This document shows, piece after piece, positions 1 through 8,151 of a DNA stretch of 64,000 nt. Under the pieces are notes generated by a model. It made no database searches and was not told the DNA's origin. It was given only the letters and a program-made list of their open reading frames with translations. A program made the position numbers and the translations under genes. Within the stretch, counting starts at the first letter, position 1, and each line of letters begins with the position of its first letter. This DNA is from Seleniibacterium sp963677135 (GTDB lineage: Bacteria > Desulfobacterota > Desulfuromonadia > Desulfuromonadales > Geopsychrobacteraceae), in assembly GCA_963677135.2 (NCBI GenBank), contig CAXXLS010000017.1:248001-312000 (forward strand), written 5' to 3'.

Positions 1-344
1 TCAAGCAACGCCAGGAGGCTGAGCGCCGCAAGCAACTGTTGAAAAAGGAACAGGCCAGGCCAGCTGTCGCGCCTGTTCAGTCCAAGCCGGAAGAGAAGGC
101 TCAGCCGCCTGAGCCAGTCTCGGAAGTCGAGGTGCAGGCGGGGGAGACCCTGGCGTCCATTGCGGAGCGGCCCGAGGTTTACGGTGATCAGGACCTCTGG
201 CCTCTGATTTATAAAGCGAACCGGGATCAGATTAAAGATCCCCGGGAAATATTTGTCGGCCAGAACCTTGTTATTCCGCGTGATAAAACCAAAGCCGAAA
301 TCGATGCCGCCAGGCAGGAAGCGCAAGCCTTGAATCTGTTCTGA
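1..344 (+). CDS. LysM-domain protein, 3' part only
   Basis: The reading frame is open at the left window edge (first full codon at base 3), so only the C-terminal part is present. The visible protein starts with a charged Lys/Arg/Glu/Gln-rich stretch, then a Pro/Glu/Val linker, then one LysM module (about 50 residues) with the features VQAGETLASIA, a Trp in the middle (DLWPLIYKAN) and a closing VGQNLVIP. LysM binds peptidoglycan N-acetylglucosamine, so the protein is probably in the periplasm or cell envelope; the signal or anchor would lie outside the window. The coiled, charged region followed by LysM resembles short cell-wall-binding proteins common in Geobacter relatives. The partner and exact role cannot be told from this fragment. 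Confidence 0.75.
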   Translation, partial: KQRQEAERRKQLLKKEQARPAVAPVQSKPEEKAQPPEPVSEVEVQAGETLASIAERPEVYGDQDLWPLIYKANRDQIKDPREIFVGQNLVIPRDKTKAEIDAARQEAQALNLF

Positions 345-516
345 ATTTTCGAGAGGGGACGTGTTTCAGCTTTCAGATTTGTCGTAGCTCGAAATGGGAC
401 CTTTTACGGCAAAATCTGTCCATTTCTTCTTTTTATTGTAGGGTTTTTGTTTAAAATCAATAGGTTGCATCTTTTTGCGATATCGCTCAAAAAAATATAA
501 TCATGATGAATGGTTC

Positions 517-550
517 TTGACACCTCGTACGTGTTTGTATACTGTATACA
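517..550 (+). promoter_or_regulatory. icd promoter with perfect 15-bp dyad operator
   Basis: TTGACA at 517-522 can serve as -35. The -10 is TATACT at 538-543 (15-bp spacer) or TACTGT at 540-545 (17-bp spacer). The -10 lies inside a perfect palindrome, TGTATAC-T-GTATACA (536-550), so a bound protein would block polymerase. The same motif sits on the acnB promoter at 8061-8075. Its form resembles operators of GntR-type regulators, but the regulator is not identified here. The rest of the 345-699 gap shows an A+T-rich stretch and no convincing gene. A ribosome site AAGGAG (683-688) precedes icd. Confidence 0.7.
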
Positions 551-699
551 GTGTTTTGAAACCGTCTCGTGAGGGCTGTAACAGTGTTTGAATGACCCCG
601 AATTTAATTCCGATCGGTCCGCCCGATTCATGATGTGTTTGGAGAGATAACAGGTCGTTGTATTGGAGAAAGTAAAACACTTAAGGAGAAGAAAAAAAG

Positions 700-2919
700 A
701 TGTCATCAAAGATTATCTGGACAGAAATTGACGAAGCCCCTGCGCTTGCGACCTATGCTTTTCTTCCGGTTGTTCAAGCCTTTACCAAAGGGTCCGATAT
801 CGAGGTGGAAACCAAGGATATCTCTCTTTCCGGCAGGATTATTGCTAATTTCCCCGATAACTTGACGGAAGAGCAGAAAATACCCGATTACCTCGCAGAG
901 CTTGGTGAATTGGTCAAGACTCCCGGGGCAAATGTTATCAAACTTCCCAACATCAGTGCGTCCATTCCCCAGCTGCAGGCCGCCATCAAGGAGCTTCAGG
1001 ATAAAGGCTATGACATTCCCAGCTATCCTGAAGAAGCCAAAACCCCCGAAGACAAAGCGCTGCAGGCCCGTTTTGCCAAGGTGCTCGGTTCCGCTGTCAA
1101 TCCGGTTCTGCGTGAAGGCAACTCGGATCGCCGGGCTGCGGCTTCCGTTAAGGCGTTTGCCCAGAAAAATCCTCACCGGATGATGAAAGACTGGCCGGAA
1201 GTGTCCCAGTGCCGGGTCGCACACATGGAAGAAGGGGATTTCTACGGATCAGAGAAGTCGGTCACCATGCCCAAGGCTGATACTGTCAGAATCGAGTTCG
1301 TCGGTTCCGAAGGGACAGAGGTTCTGAAAGAGGAGCTGCCGCTTCTGGCGGGAGAGGTGCTTGACAGCTCGGTCATGAATGTTGCCGCGCTCCGCAAATT
1401 TTACGCAGCCACCGCCGCTGAGGCCAAAGAGAAGGGCGTTCTTCTTTCCCTGCACCTCAAGGCGACCATGATGAAGGTGTCCGACCCGATCATGTTCGGG
1501 CACTGCGTCTCCGTCTATTTCAAAGACGCTCTCGACAAGCATGGCGAGACCCTGGCCGAGATCGGCGCCAACCCGAATCTCGGGTTGGGGGATATTCTCG
1601 GTAAGCTGGACAAGCTGCCAGCCGAGAAGAAAGCCGAGATCGAAGCGGACATCAATGCCTGCTACGCCAATCAGCCCGCTCTGGCCATGGTTGATTCCCG
1701 GAACAATATCACCAACCTGCACGTGCCCAACGACGTGATCGTCGATGCCTCCATGCCGAACGTCGTGCGTGACGGCGGCAAGATGTGGAACCTCCAGGAT
1801 GAACTGCAGGACACCATCGCCATGGTTCCTGATCGCTGTTACGCGACCATGTATCGTGAGATCGTCGAAGACGCCAAGCGTAACGGCCAGTTCGATCCGG
1901 CCACCATGGGGAGTGTTTCCAACGTTGGCCTGATGGCCAAAAAAGCCGAAGAGTACGGTTCCCACGACAAGACCTTCGTGGCTCCGGCCGACGGCGTTAT
2001 CCGCATTGTCGGTTCTGCCGGTGACGTCCTGCTTGAGCAGAAGGTTGACAGCGGGGATATCTTCCGCGCCTGCCAGACCAAGGATGTGGCCATCAAGGAC
2101 TGGGTCAAGCTCGCCGTAAACCGGTCACGGGTGTCCGGTGAGCCGGTGGTCTTCTGGCTGGATGAAAAGCGCGGTCATGATGCCGAAATCATCAAAAAAG
2201 TGAACCAGTATCTGCCCGAATTCGATACCGCAGGGCTGGAGATCAAGATTCTGCCGCCGGTCGACGCCATGAAGTTCTCCCTCGAGCGGATTCGCAAAGG
2301 GCTGAACACCATATCGGCAACCGGCAACGTTCTGCGGGATTATCTGACCGACCTGTTCCCGATTCTGGAGCTTGGTACGAGCGCCCGGATGCTCTCCATC
2401 GTTCCTCTTCTGGCAGGTGGCGGGCTGTTCGAAACCGGCGCCGGCGGGTCGGCTCCCAAGCACGTGCAGCAGTTCCTTAAGGAAGGGCATATCCGTTGGG
2501 ACAGCCTGGGTGAGTACTGCGCCCTGGTTCCTTCCCTTGAGATGATCGCCGCCAATGCCAACAACAGCAAGGCCGGAGTGCTTGCCAAGACCCTCGATGC
2601 GGCGATCGGGCAGTACCTCGAAAACCAGAAGCTGCCTTCCCGCAAGGTCAATGAGATCGACAATCGGGGCAGCAGCTTCTACCTGTCCCTCTACTGGGCC
2701 CAGCAGCTTGCCGCACAGAGTGAGGATGCCGAGCTGAAAGCCAAGTTTGAGCCGGTAGCCAAAGCTCTGACCGAAAATGCCGACAAGATTGACGCCGAGC
2801 TGCTGGCCGCACAGGGCAGCCCGGTCGATATCGGCGGATACTTCCGCCCCGATCCGGCGAAGGCTGAAAAGGCAATGCGTCCGAGTGCAACCTTCAACGC
2901 GATTATTGACGCGCTGTAG
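700..2919 (+). CDS. icd: Monomeric NADP-dependent isocitrate dehydrogenase
   Basis: Oxidative decarboxylation of isocitrate to 2-oxoglutarate with NADP, in the cytoplasm. The 739-residue length and the N-terminus (MSSKIIWTEIDEAPALATY) are characteristic of the monomeric IDH family (about 740 residues), not the 45-kDa dimeric type. The substrate-phosphate loop LREGNSDRRAA is seen near residue 132-142, and SSFYLSLYWAQ near the C-terminus is also family-typical. The ATG at 700 is preceded by AAGGAG at 683-688. Next is mdh, 79 bases downstream, so the two are probably one transcript. In Geobacter the order icd-mdh-kor is, from memory, the same. The upstream dyad suggests repression or activation together with acnB. 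Confidence 0.95.
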   Translation: MSSKIIWTEIDEAPALATYAFLPVVQAFTKGSDIEVETKDISLSGRIIANFPDNLTEEQKIPDYLAELGELVKTPGANVIKLPNISASIPQLQAAIKELQDKGYDIPSYPEEAKTPEDKALQARFAKVLGSAVNPVLREGNSDRRAAASVKAFAQKNPHRMMKDWPEVSQCRVAHMEEGDFYGSEKSVTMPKADTVRIEFVGSEGTEVLKEELPLLAGEVLDSSVMNVAALRKFYAATAAEAKEKGVLLSLHLKATMMKVSDPIMFGHCVSVYFKDALDKHGETLAEIGANPNLGLGDILGKLDKLPAEKKAEIEADINACYANQPALAMVDSRNNITNLHVPNDVIVDASMPNVVRDGGKMWNLQDELQDTIAMVPDRCYATMYREIVEDAKRNGQFDPATMGSVSNVGLMAKKAEEYGSHDKTFVAPADGVIRIVGSAGDVLLEQKVDSGDIFRACQTKDVAIKDWVKLAVNRSRVSGEPVVFWLDEKRGHDAEIIKKVNQYLPEFDTAGLEIKILPPVDAMKFSLERIRKGLNTISATGNVLRDYLTDLFPILELGTSARMLSIVPLLAGGGLFETGAGGSAPKHVQQFLKEGHIRWDSLGEYCALVPSLEMIAANANNSKAGVLAKTLDAAIGQYLENQKLPSRKVNEIDNRGSSFYLSLYWAQQLAAQSEDAELKAKFEPVAKALTENADKIDAELLAAQGSPVDIGGYFRPDPAKAEKAMRPSATFNAIIDAL

Positions 2920-2937
2920 CAACTGATGTCAGAACGT

Positions 2938-2966
2938 GGCTCGGTACCCAGATTTGGTGCCGAGCC
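2938..2966 (+). other. Intercistronic hairpin between icd and mdh
   Basis: An 11-bp stem GGCTCGGTACC (2938-2948) pairs with GGTGCCGAGCC (2956-2966) with one G-U pair and a 7-base loop. No U-run follows, so it is more likely an mRNA-stabilising or processing element than a terminator. The ribosome site of mdh (AAGGAGAG, 2987-2994) lies outside the stem. Confidence 0.55.
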
Positions 2967-2998
2967 ATAAATTTATTCAACAAACAAGGAGAGATAAA

Positions 2999-3955
2999 AT
3001 GGCGAGACCTAAAATTGCTCTTATCGGTGGTGGACAGATTGGTGGCGTGCTTGCTCAGCTTTGTGCGCTGCGTGAACTGGGTGATGTCGTTATGTTCGAT
3101 ATCGTTGAAAATATGCCCCAGGGGAAAACTCTGGATATCGCCGAGGCTTCCCCTGTCGATGGTTTTGATGTCAACCTGTCGGGCACCAACGACTACAAAG
3201 ACATCGCCGGAGCAAATGTTGTTATCGTGACAGCGGGTCTGCCGCGGAAGCCCGGGATGAGCCGTGATGATCTGATCGGGGTCAACTCCAAGATCATGAC
3301 CAGCGTGGCGGAAGGGATCCGCGACAACGCGCCGGACGCTTTCGTGATCGTCATTTCCAATCCTCTCGATGCCATGGTCACCCTGTGCCAGAAGGTTACC
3401 GGGTTCCCGGCCGAGCGCGTCTGCGGTCAGGCCGGCGTTCTCGATTCCGCTCGTTTCGCCAGCTTTATCGCCTGGGAACTGGGCGTTTCGGTCAAGGATG
3501 TTTCTGCCGTGACCCTGGGCGGTCATGGTGACACCATGGTTCCCCTGGTCCGTTACGCCAGTGTCTCCGGTATTCCGGTTATGGAACTGCTGGAGCAGAA
3601 GTACGGTGATCCCGCAAAGGCCAAAGAAGTCATGGATGCCATGGTCGAAAGAACCAAAGGTGCCGGCGGCGAGGTTGTCAAGCTGCTGGGCAATGGCAGC
3701 GCGTTCTACAGCCCGGCTTCTTCCGCCATCGCCATGGCAGAAGCTGTTCTCAAGGATCAGAAGCGGGTTCTTCCGACCTGCGCCAGGCTCAATGGCGAGT
3801 ACGGTGTTGACGGCTACTATGTCGGCGTTCACTGTGTGCTGGGTGCCGGCGGCGTAGAAAAGATTCTCGAACTCAAACTGGACGAGACTGAGCAGGCCCT
3901 GATGGACAACTCTGTCAATGCGGTCAAGTCCCTGGTTGACAGTCTGAATCTGTAA
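2999..3955 (+). CDS. mdh: Malate dehydrogenase (LDH-like type)
   Basis: Interconverts malate and oxaloacetate with NAD(H) in the TCA cycle. The protein is 318 residues. The Rossmann glycine motif IGGGQIGG is at residues 9-16, and an acidic residue follows at the end of beta-2 (VMFDIVE), consistent with NAD preference. The loop GLPRKPGMSRDDL carries the substrate Arg residues typical of malate-specific enzymes, and the catalytic His is in TLGGHGDTMVP. The ATG at 2999 was chosen over upstream in-frame GTG because AAGGAGAG lies 5 bases before it and the protein then begins with the usual family N-terminus (MARPKIALIG). It sits between icd and the kor genes, which supports a TCA role. Confidence 0.95.
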   Translation: MARPKIALIGGGQIGGVLAQLCALRELGDVVMFDIVENMPQGKTLDIAEASPVDGFDVNLSGTNDYKDIAGANVVIVTAGLPRKPGMSRDDLIGVNSKIMTSVAEGIRDNAPDAFVIVISNPLDAMVTLCQKVTGFPAERVCGQAGVLDSARFASFIAWELGVSVKDVSAVTLGGHGDTMVPLVRYASVSGIPVMELLEQKYGDPAKAKEVMDAMVERTKGAGGEVVKLLGNGSAFYSPASSAIAMAEAVLKDQKRVLPTCARLNGEYGVDGYYVGVHCVLGAGGVEKILELKLDETEQALMDNSVNAVKSLVDSLNL

Positions 3956-3982
3956 ACCGGTTTTTTTGAGATAATTCGCATC

Positions 3983-4011
3983 AATAAGGGCAGATGACTT
4001 CTGCCCTTATT
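3983..4011 (+). terminator. Stem-loop after mdh
   Basis: A perfect 12-bp stem AATAAGGGCAGA / TCTGCCCTTATT with a 5-base loop lies 27 bases after the mdh stop. There is no U-run after it (TGCAAAC follows), so termination may be partial or the hairpin may protect the icd-mdh mRNA 3' end. The remaining bases to korD (4012-4193) hold no gene. Confidence 0.6.
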
Positions 4012-4193
4012 GCAAACTTCAGGCATTCAATAATCTGAATTTATGGATCTCCTGGCGTATTTTTTCGGTTCCTTATGGCACTTTGTGCGAAAAATGGTTT
4101 GGCGTATATTCGCCCCATGTGGTAGGATTTCGCCGTTTTGATCATGCTGGGTTGTCCTAGATTATTTTATGCAGACAAAGGAGAAAGACATCG

Positions 4194-4388
4194 ATGAGCG
4201 CGAAAGCGGAAATTGAGATCATCGAAAGATACTGTAAGGGGTGCAGCATTTGCGTTGAATTCTGCCCCACGAAGGTTCTTGAGATGGATGCATTTGTTGT
4301 CAAGGTCGCTAATGCTGATGCATGTATTGCCTGCAATCAGTGTGAACTGCGTTGCCCTGATTTTGCTATCAAAGTGCATAAGCTGTAA
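4194..4388 (+). CDS. korD: 2-oxoglutarate:ferredoxin oxidoreductase, delta (2[4Fe-4S] ferredoxin) subunit
   Basis: Electron-transfer subunit of the KorDABC complex, passing electrons from 2-oxoglutarate oxidation to ferredoxin. The 64-residue protein has two cluster motifs: CKGCSICVEFCP (residues about 14-25) and CIACNQCELRCP (about 44-55), each CxxCxxCxxxCP. It is the first gene of korDABC; the next gene starts 20 bases later. The start ATG is preceded by AAGGAGAAAG. The order delta-alpha-beta-gamma is that of other anaerobe Kor operons. Confidence 0.9.
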   Translation: MSAKAEIEIIERYCKGCSICVEFCPTKVLEMDAFVVKVANADACIACNQCELRCPDFAIKVHKL

Positions 4389-4408
4389 TTGCGAGAGGAG
4401 GTCAGTTC

Positions 4409-5548
4409 GTGGCTAAAAAAGTAGCACTTTTACAGGGGAATGAGGCCTGTGCCCATGGCGCAGTCTATGCTGGCTGCAAATTCTTTGGTGGCTATCCCAT
4501 TACTCCTTCAACTGAAGTTGCCGAAGTTCTTTCCGGAGAACTTCCGAAAGTAGGCGGACATTTTATCCAGATGGAAGACGAAATCGGTGCCATGGCATCG
4601 GTTATCGGCGCCTCCCTGACCGGGGCCAAATCTTTGACGGCCACCTCGGGGCCGGGTGTTTCCCTGAAACAGGAACTGATCGGTTATGCCTGTATCGCCG
4701 AGGTGCCCTGCGTTATCGTCAATGTCATGCGTGGTGGTCCTTCCACCGGTATGCCGACGGGTCCGGGGCAGTCTGACGTCATGCAGGCCCGCTGGGGCAC
4801 CCATGGTGATCATGCGGCGATCGCCGTCGCTCCGGCGTCATGCCAGGAGATTTTCACCGAAACCGTGCGCGCTTTCAATCTCGCTGAAAAGTATCGGATG
4901 CCTGTTCAGATTCTTTTTGATGAGATCGTCGGGCACATGCGGGAGCGTATCGAATTCCCGGAACCGGGCGAACTTGAAGTCATTGATCGTCAGGCGCCGA
5001 CCTGTTCGCCTGCCGAATACAAGCCGTATGACACCTCGGCAGGGGATGTCCCGCCGCTGGCCGCCTTCGGGTCCGGCTACCGTTTCCATGTCACCGGTCT
5101 CAACAAGGCCGCGGACGGATTCCCGACCACCAAGGCGGAACTTGTCGACTTTGAAGAACGCCGTCAGATCTCAAAAGTCGAAAAACCCGAAGCCCGTGCT
5201 GACATCGAATCGAATGAGGAATATCTCTGTGACGATGCCGAAGTGATCGTTCTCGCTTATGGTTCCAGTTCACGGTCGGCCCGTTATGCTGTCAATGAAA
5301 TGCGTGAGTCCGGAATCAAGGCAGGACTGTTCCGTCCCATTACTCTCTGGCCGTTCCCGGAAAAGCGGGTAGCCGAATTGGGCAAGCAGGCGAAAGCCAT
5401 TGTCGTACCGGAAATGAACCTGGGGCAGATGATTCTCGAAGTTGAACGAATTGTCAAAAATGACTGTAAACTTGCAGGTGTCCACCGGGTTGATGGTGAT
5501 CCCTTAACCCCGGCTCAGATCATTGCCCAAGTTAAGGAGGTACTGTAA
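4409..5548 (+). CDS. korA: 2-oxoglutarate:ferredoxin oxidoreductase, alpha subunit
   Basis: Pyrimidine-domain subunit of the thiamine-pyrophosphate enzyme that turns 2-oxoglutarate and CoA into succinyl-CoA, CO2 and reduced ferredoxin. It has 379 residues. The family motif GGYPITPSTE is at about residues 28-37, followed by the conserved QMEDEIGAMASVIGASLTGA and TSGPGVSLKQE. The YPITP form is typical of 2-oxoacid oxidoreductase alpha chains with 2-oxoglutarate specificity. The start is GTG at 4409 with GAGGAGG (4394-4400) upstream. Its stop is directly followed by the korB start, so the subunits are translationally coupled. Confidence 0.93.
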   Translation: MAKKVALLQGNEACAHGAVYAGCKFFGGYPITPSTEVAEVLSGELPKVGGHFIQMEDEIGAMASVIGASLTGAKSLTATSGPGVSLKQELIGYACIAEVPCVIVNVMRGGPSTGMPTGPGQSDVMQARWGTHGDHAAIAVAPASCQEIFTETVRAFNLAEKYRMPVQILFDEIVGHMRERIEFPEPGELEVIDRQAPTCSPAEYKPYDTSAGDVPPLAAFGSGYRFHVTGLNKAADGFPTTKAELVDFEERRQISKVEKPEARADIESNEEYLCDDAEVIVLAYGSSSRSARYAVNEMRESGIKAGLFRPITLWPFPEKRVAELGKQAKAIVVPEMNLGQMILEVERIVKNDCKLAGVHRVDGDPLTPAQIIAQVKEVL

Positions 5549-6364
5549 ATGGCTTACGATTACGAAAAATATATCCGTCCGGGCAAGCTTCCGCACATCT
5601 GGTGCCCCGGTTGCGGTCACGGCATTGTTATGAAAGGTCTGATCCGGGCCATTGATTCCTGCGGCCTCGAAAAAGACAATACGGCTCTTGTTTCGGGTAT
5701 CGGCTGTGCCAGCCGCCTGCCCGGTTACATGGATATGTGCACCCTGCACACCGCCCATGGTCGGGCGGCCGCCTTCGCTACCGGTGTGAAAATGGCCAAC
5801 CCCGAGTTGACCGTTATCTGCTGCGGCGGTGACGGCGACGGGACCGCAATCGGCGGAAACCACTTTATTCACGCCTGCCGTCGCAATATCGATATGACCT
5901 ATATCGTCATGAACAACTTCATTTACGGCATGACCGGAGGGCAGTTCTCGCCCTGTACCCCGACCGGTGACAAGGCCTCCACGACCCCGTACGGCAACCC
6001 CGATCCGGTTTTCGATATCAGCAAGCTGGCCATCGGTGCCGGTGCCACCTTCGTCGCCCGGACCACGGCCTTCCACGCCACCCAGATCGACAAGCTGATC
6101 GCCGAAGGCATCAAGCACAAGGGGATGGCCGTTATCGAGGTTCTCGACGATTGTCCGACAACCTACGGTCGGCGGAACAAGTTCCGCAGCGTTGTTGACA
6201 TGATGAAGCGTCTCAAGGATATGGCGGTTCCGGTGACGGCAGCAGCCAAGATGACTGATGAGCAGCTTGAAGGCAAAGTCCTGACCGGCGTTCTCTACAA
6301 GGAGGACAAGCCGGAATACTGCGAACAGTACGCTAAAGTCATTGCCCGCGCTCAGGGCGCCTGA
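5549..6364 (+). CDS. korB: 2-oxoglutarate:ferredoxin oxidoreductase, beta (TPP-binding) subunit
   Basis: Thiamine-pyrophosphate-binding subunit of KorDABC. The 271-residue protein starts with the family signature WCPGCGHGIV. The GDGDGTAIGGNHF stretch followed by MTYIVMNNFIYGMTGGQFSP binds the TPP diphosphate and Mg. The start ATG (5549) abuts the korA stop and is served by AAGGAGG inside the end of korA. It is followed after 22 bases by korC. Confidence 0.94.
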   Translation: MAYDYEKYIRPGKLPHIWCPGCGHGIVMKGLIRAIDSCGLEKDNTALVSGIGCASRLPGYMDMCTLHTAHGRAAAFATGVKMANPELTVICCGGDGDGTAIGGNHFIHACRRNIDMTYIVMNNFIYGMTGGQFSPCTPTGDKASTTPYGNPDPVFDISKLAIGAGATFVARTTAFHATQIDKLIAEGIKHKGMAVIEVLDDCPTTYGRRNKFRSVVDMMKRLKDMAVPVTAAAKMTDEQLEGKVLTGVLYKEDKPEYCEQYAKVIARAQGA

Positions 6365-6386
6365 GCCACCAAAGGAGACGAGAATC

Positions 6387-6938
6387 ATGAGTGAAAGATA
6401 TGAAATTCGGTTTTCCGGTGCAGGTGGTCAGGGGTTGATTACCGCCGGAATCATTTTGGCCGAGGCGGCTTCCATCATTGAAGGAAAGCACGCCGTTCAA
6501 TCTCAGAGCTACGGCCCAGAGGCGCGTGGCGGTGCATCCAAATCCGAGGTTATCATCGGTGACGGGCCCATCGATTATCCCAAGGCGACCATTGTCGATG
6601 CCTGCCTTGCCATGACCCAGGAAGCCGCGGACAAGTATGCCGTCGGTATCAAGGCCGGCGGCCTGCTGCTGGTCGACACCGACTTTGTCAAAAATCCGCC
6701 CAAGGGGGATTTCAAAGTCTATGACATGCCGATCATGCGAACTGCCCAGGACGAAGTCGGCCGGGCCATCGTTGCCAACGTTATCGCTCTCGGCGCCATG
6801 ATCGCCCTGACCGACGTCGTCTCCAGGGAGGCCGGCCTCGAGGCTGTCCTGCGTCGGGTTCCCGAGGCATTCAAGGATCTCAACAAGAAAGCCTACAACC
6901 TGGGTTTTGAAAAGGTTAAGGAATTGATGGCTGACTAG
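6387..6938 (+). CDS. korC: 2-oxoglutarate:ferredoxin oxidoreductase, gamma subunit
   Basis: Gamma chain of the Kor complex; in the family it contributes CoA and electron-transfer contacts. It has 183 residues. The N-terminus has RFSGAGGQGLITAG, the glycine-rich family signature, then QSQSYGPEARGGASKSEVI, also family-typical. The ATG at 6387 is preferred over the longer frame because AAAGGAG (6371-6377) is well spaced and the protein then begins just before the signature. It ends the operon; a strong terminator follows. Confidence 0.93.
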   Translation: MSERYEIRFSGAGGQGLITAGIILAEAASIIEGKHAVQSQSYGPEARGGASKSEVIIGDGPIDYPKATIVDACLAMTQEAADKYAVGIKAGGLLLVDTDFVKNPPKGDFKVYDMPIMRTAQDEVGRAIVANVIALGAMIALTDVVSREAGLEAVLRRVPEAFKDLNKKAYNLGFEKVKELMAD

Positions 6939-6960
6939 TCCCATCAAGTATGTTAATAAT

Positions 6961-6996
6961 AAAAGGCTCGGTGATTTTACCGAGCCTTTTATTTTT
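6961..6996 (+). terminator. Rho-independent terminator of korDABC
   Basis: A 12-bp stem AAAAGGCTCGGT / ACCGAGCCTTTT with a 6-base loop, followed by ATTTTT, 22 bases after the korC stop. It separates kor from the FKBP gene. Confidence 0.9.
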
Positions 6997-7019
6997 CAAC
7001 CTTATTTATGGAGTATTCA

Positions 7020-7703
7020 ATGAAGAGAATCTCGCTTCTTTGTCTGTTGCTGGTCGTCCTGGCCGGGCAGGCATATGCAGAAGGCAAATTCGCAACAAAA
7101 CAGCAGGAACTCGGCTATGCCATCGGCATGAATATCGGCATGAATATGAAGCGTCAGGGGCTGGACGTTGATCCGGAGCAGGTCGCAGCCGGGCTTAGCG
7201 CCGCGTTCAGCGGTACCGAAACCGTCCTGACCGAGGCGGAGATGGCCGCGACACTTACGGCCTTTCAGCAGGAAATGCAGCAGCAGCAAATGGCGAAAAT
7301 GGCCAAGGAGGCCGAAGACAACCTTCAGCAGGCCAATGATTTCCTGGCTGAGAACGGGAAAAAAGACGGTGTTGTCACGACCGACAGCGGTCTGCAATAT
7401 AAAGTGATCACCTCCGGTGACGGTGCTACTCCCGATGATTCCTCCAGCGTGAAGGTCCACTATACCGGTACCCTTATCGACGGAACCAAGTTTGACAGTT
7501 CCTACGATCGGGGTGAACCTGTCAGCTTCCCGGTTTCCGGGGTGATTCAAGGCTGGACCGAAGCGCTTAAGCTGATGAAGGTCGGGGACAAGTGGCAGCT
7601 TGTTATTCCGCCGGAGCTTGCTTACGCTGAGCGGGGCGCGCCGCCGGCGATTCCGCCGAATTCAGCCCTGATTTTCGAGGTTGAACTGCTCGAGGTTTTC
7701 TGA
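7020..7703 (+). CDS. Exported FKBP-type peptidyl-prolyl isomerase (FkpA/Mip-like)
   Basis: Prolyl isomerase and chaperone acting on proteins in the periplasm. A signal peptide (MKRISLLCLLLVVLAGQAYA) is followed by an all-helical, Gln/Met-rich dimerisation domain (FKBP_N, residues about 25-115) and a C-terminal FKBP domain. The latter has VKVHYTGTLIDGTKFDSSY, then GVIQGWTEALKLMKVGDKW and IPPNSALIFEVELLEV. The Tyr/Asp/Phe/Trp ligand residues of FKBPs are present. The ATG at 7020 was chosen over 7008 because GGAG at 7010-7013 fits it and the signal peptide then has a normal N-region. It is flanked by two terminators, so it is monocistronic. Confidence 0.9.
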   Translation: MKRISLLCLLLVVLAGQAYAEGKFATKQQELGYAIGMNIGMNMKRQGLDVDPEQVAAGLSAAFSGTETVLTEAEMAATLTAFQQEMQQQQMAKMAKEAEDNLQQANDFLAENGKKDGVVTTDSGLQYKVITSGDGATPDDSSSVKVHYTGTLIDGTKFDSSYDRGEPVSFPVSGVIQGWTEALKLMKVGDKWQLVIPPELAYAERGAPPAIPPNSALIFEVELLEVF

Positions 7704-7714
7704 TGAATCCTCGG

Positions 7715-7760
7715 AGCCCTGCAGCGGCTTTTCTTTGCCGCTGCAGGGCTCGCTTTTTTT
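7715..7760 (+). terminator. Rho-independent terminator after the FKBP gene
   Basis: A perfect 14-bp stem AGCCCTGCAGCGGC (7715-7728) / GCCGCTGCAGGGCT (7737-7750), 8-base loop, then CGCTTTTTTT. The following 7761-8040 stretch has no gene I can support. Confidence 0.92.
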
Positions 7761-8040
7761 GCCGAAGGCAGAAACTGGCTCTGGCAAATCAACACGATAC
7801 TGATCAAAAATAACAATTCAAACATCGTCGCTCTCCCTGAATTTGTTTTTCCGTCTTGCCCTGTAGAATCTACCCTTTCCAAGAGACAGAAAATGTCACA
7901 ACGGCATTTTTGACAGCCACAAACCTCTTTGGCTGCAATATCGACTTAACAATGATGATATCCGACCGGTAGCGTTTTCTGTTTGTTGACAGGTGGCGAT
8001 GAATACGGATAAAAGACCACACAAAATATTGTTCTCACGA

Positions 8041-8080
8041 TTGACAGAGATTCAGAAAATTGTATACTGTATGCAATTTT
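8041..8080 (+). promoter_or_regulatory. acnB promoter with dyad operator
   Basis: TTGACA (8041-8046), 16-bp spacer, TATACT (8063-8068): a near-consensus sigma-70 promoter. The -10 lies in TGTATAC-T-GTATGCA (8061-8075). The symmetry extends outward as AAAAT...ATTTT, so 8056-8080 is a 25-bp palindrome with a single mismatched pair. The same dyad overlaps the icd promoter at 536-550. The transcript would have a leader of about 75 bases before the acnB start at 8152. Confidence 0.75.
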
Positions 8081-8151
8081 TTGAGGAATAGAACGTTATT
8101 TGTAAATTGCTTGAGAGTTAACCTTTTCTATACGTGATAATGGAGGAGTAC

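Noticed and set aside
404..709. 101-codon minus-strand frame before icd
   Set aside because: It overlaps the promoter and dyad of icd, is Cys/Ser/Asn-rich with no motif and no ribosome site.
4070..4095. TGGCAC with a later TGC upstream of korD, looking like sigma-54
   Set aside because: GG and GC are only 10 bases apart instead of 12.
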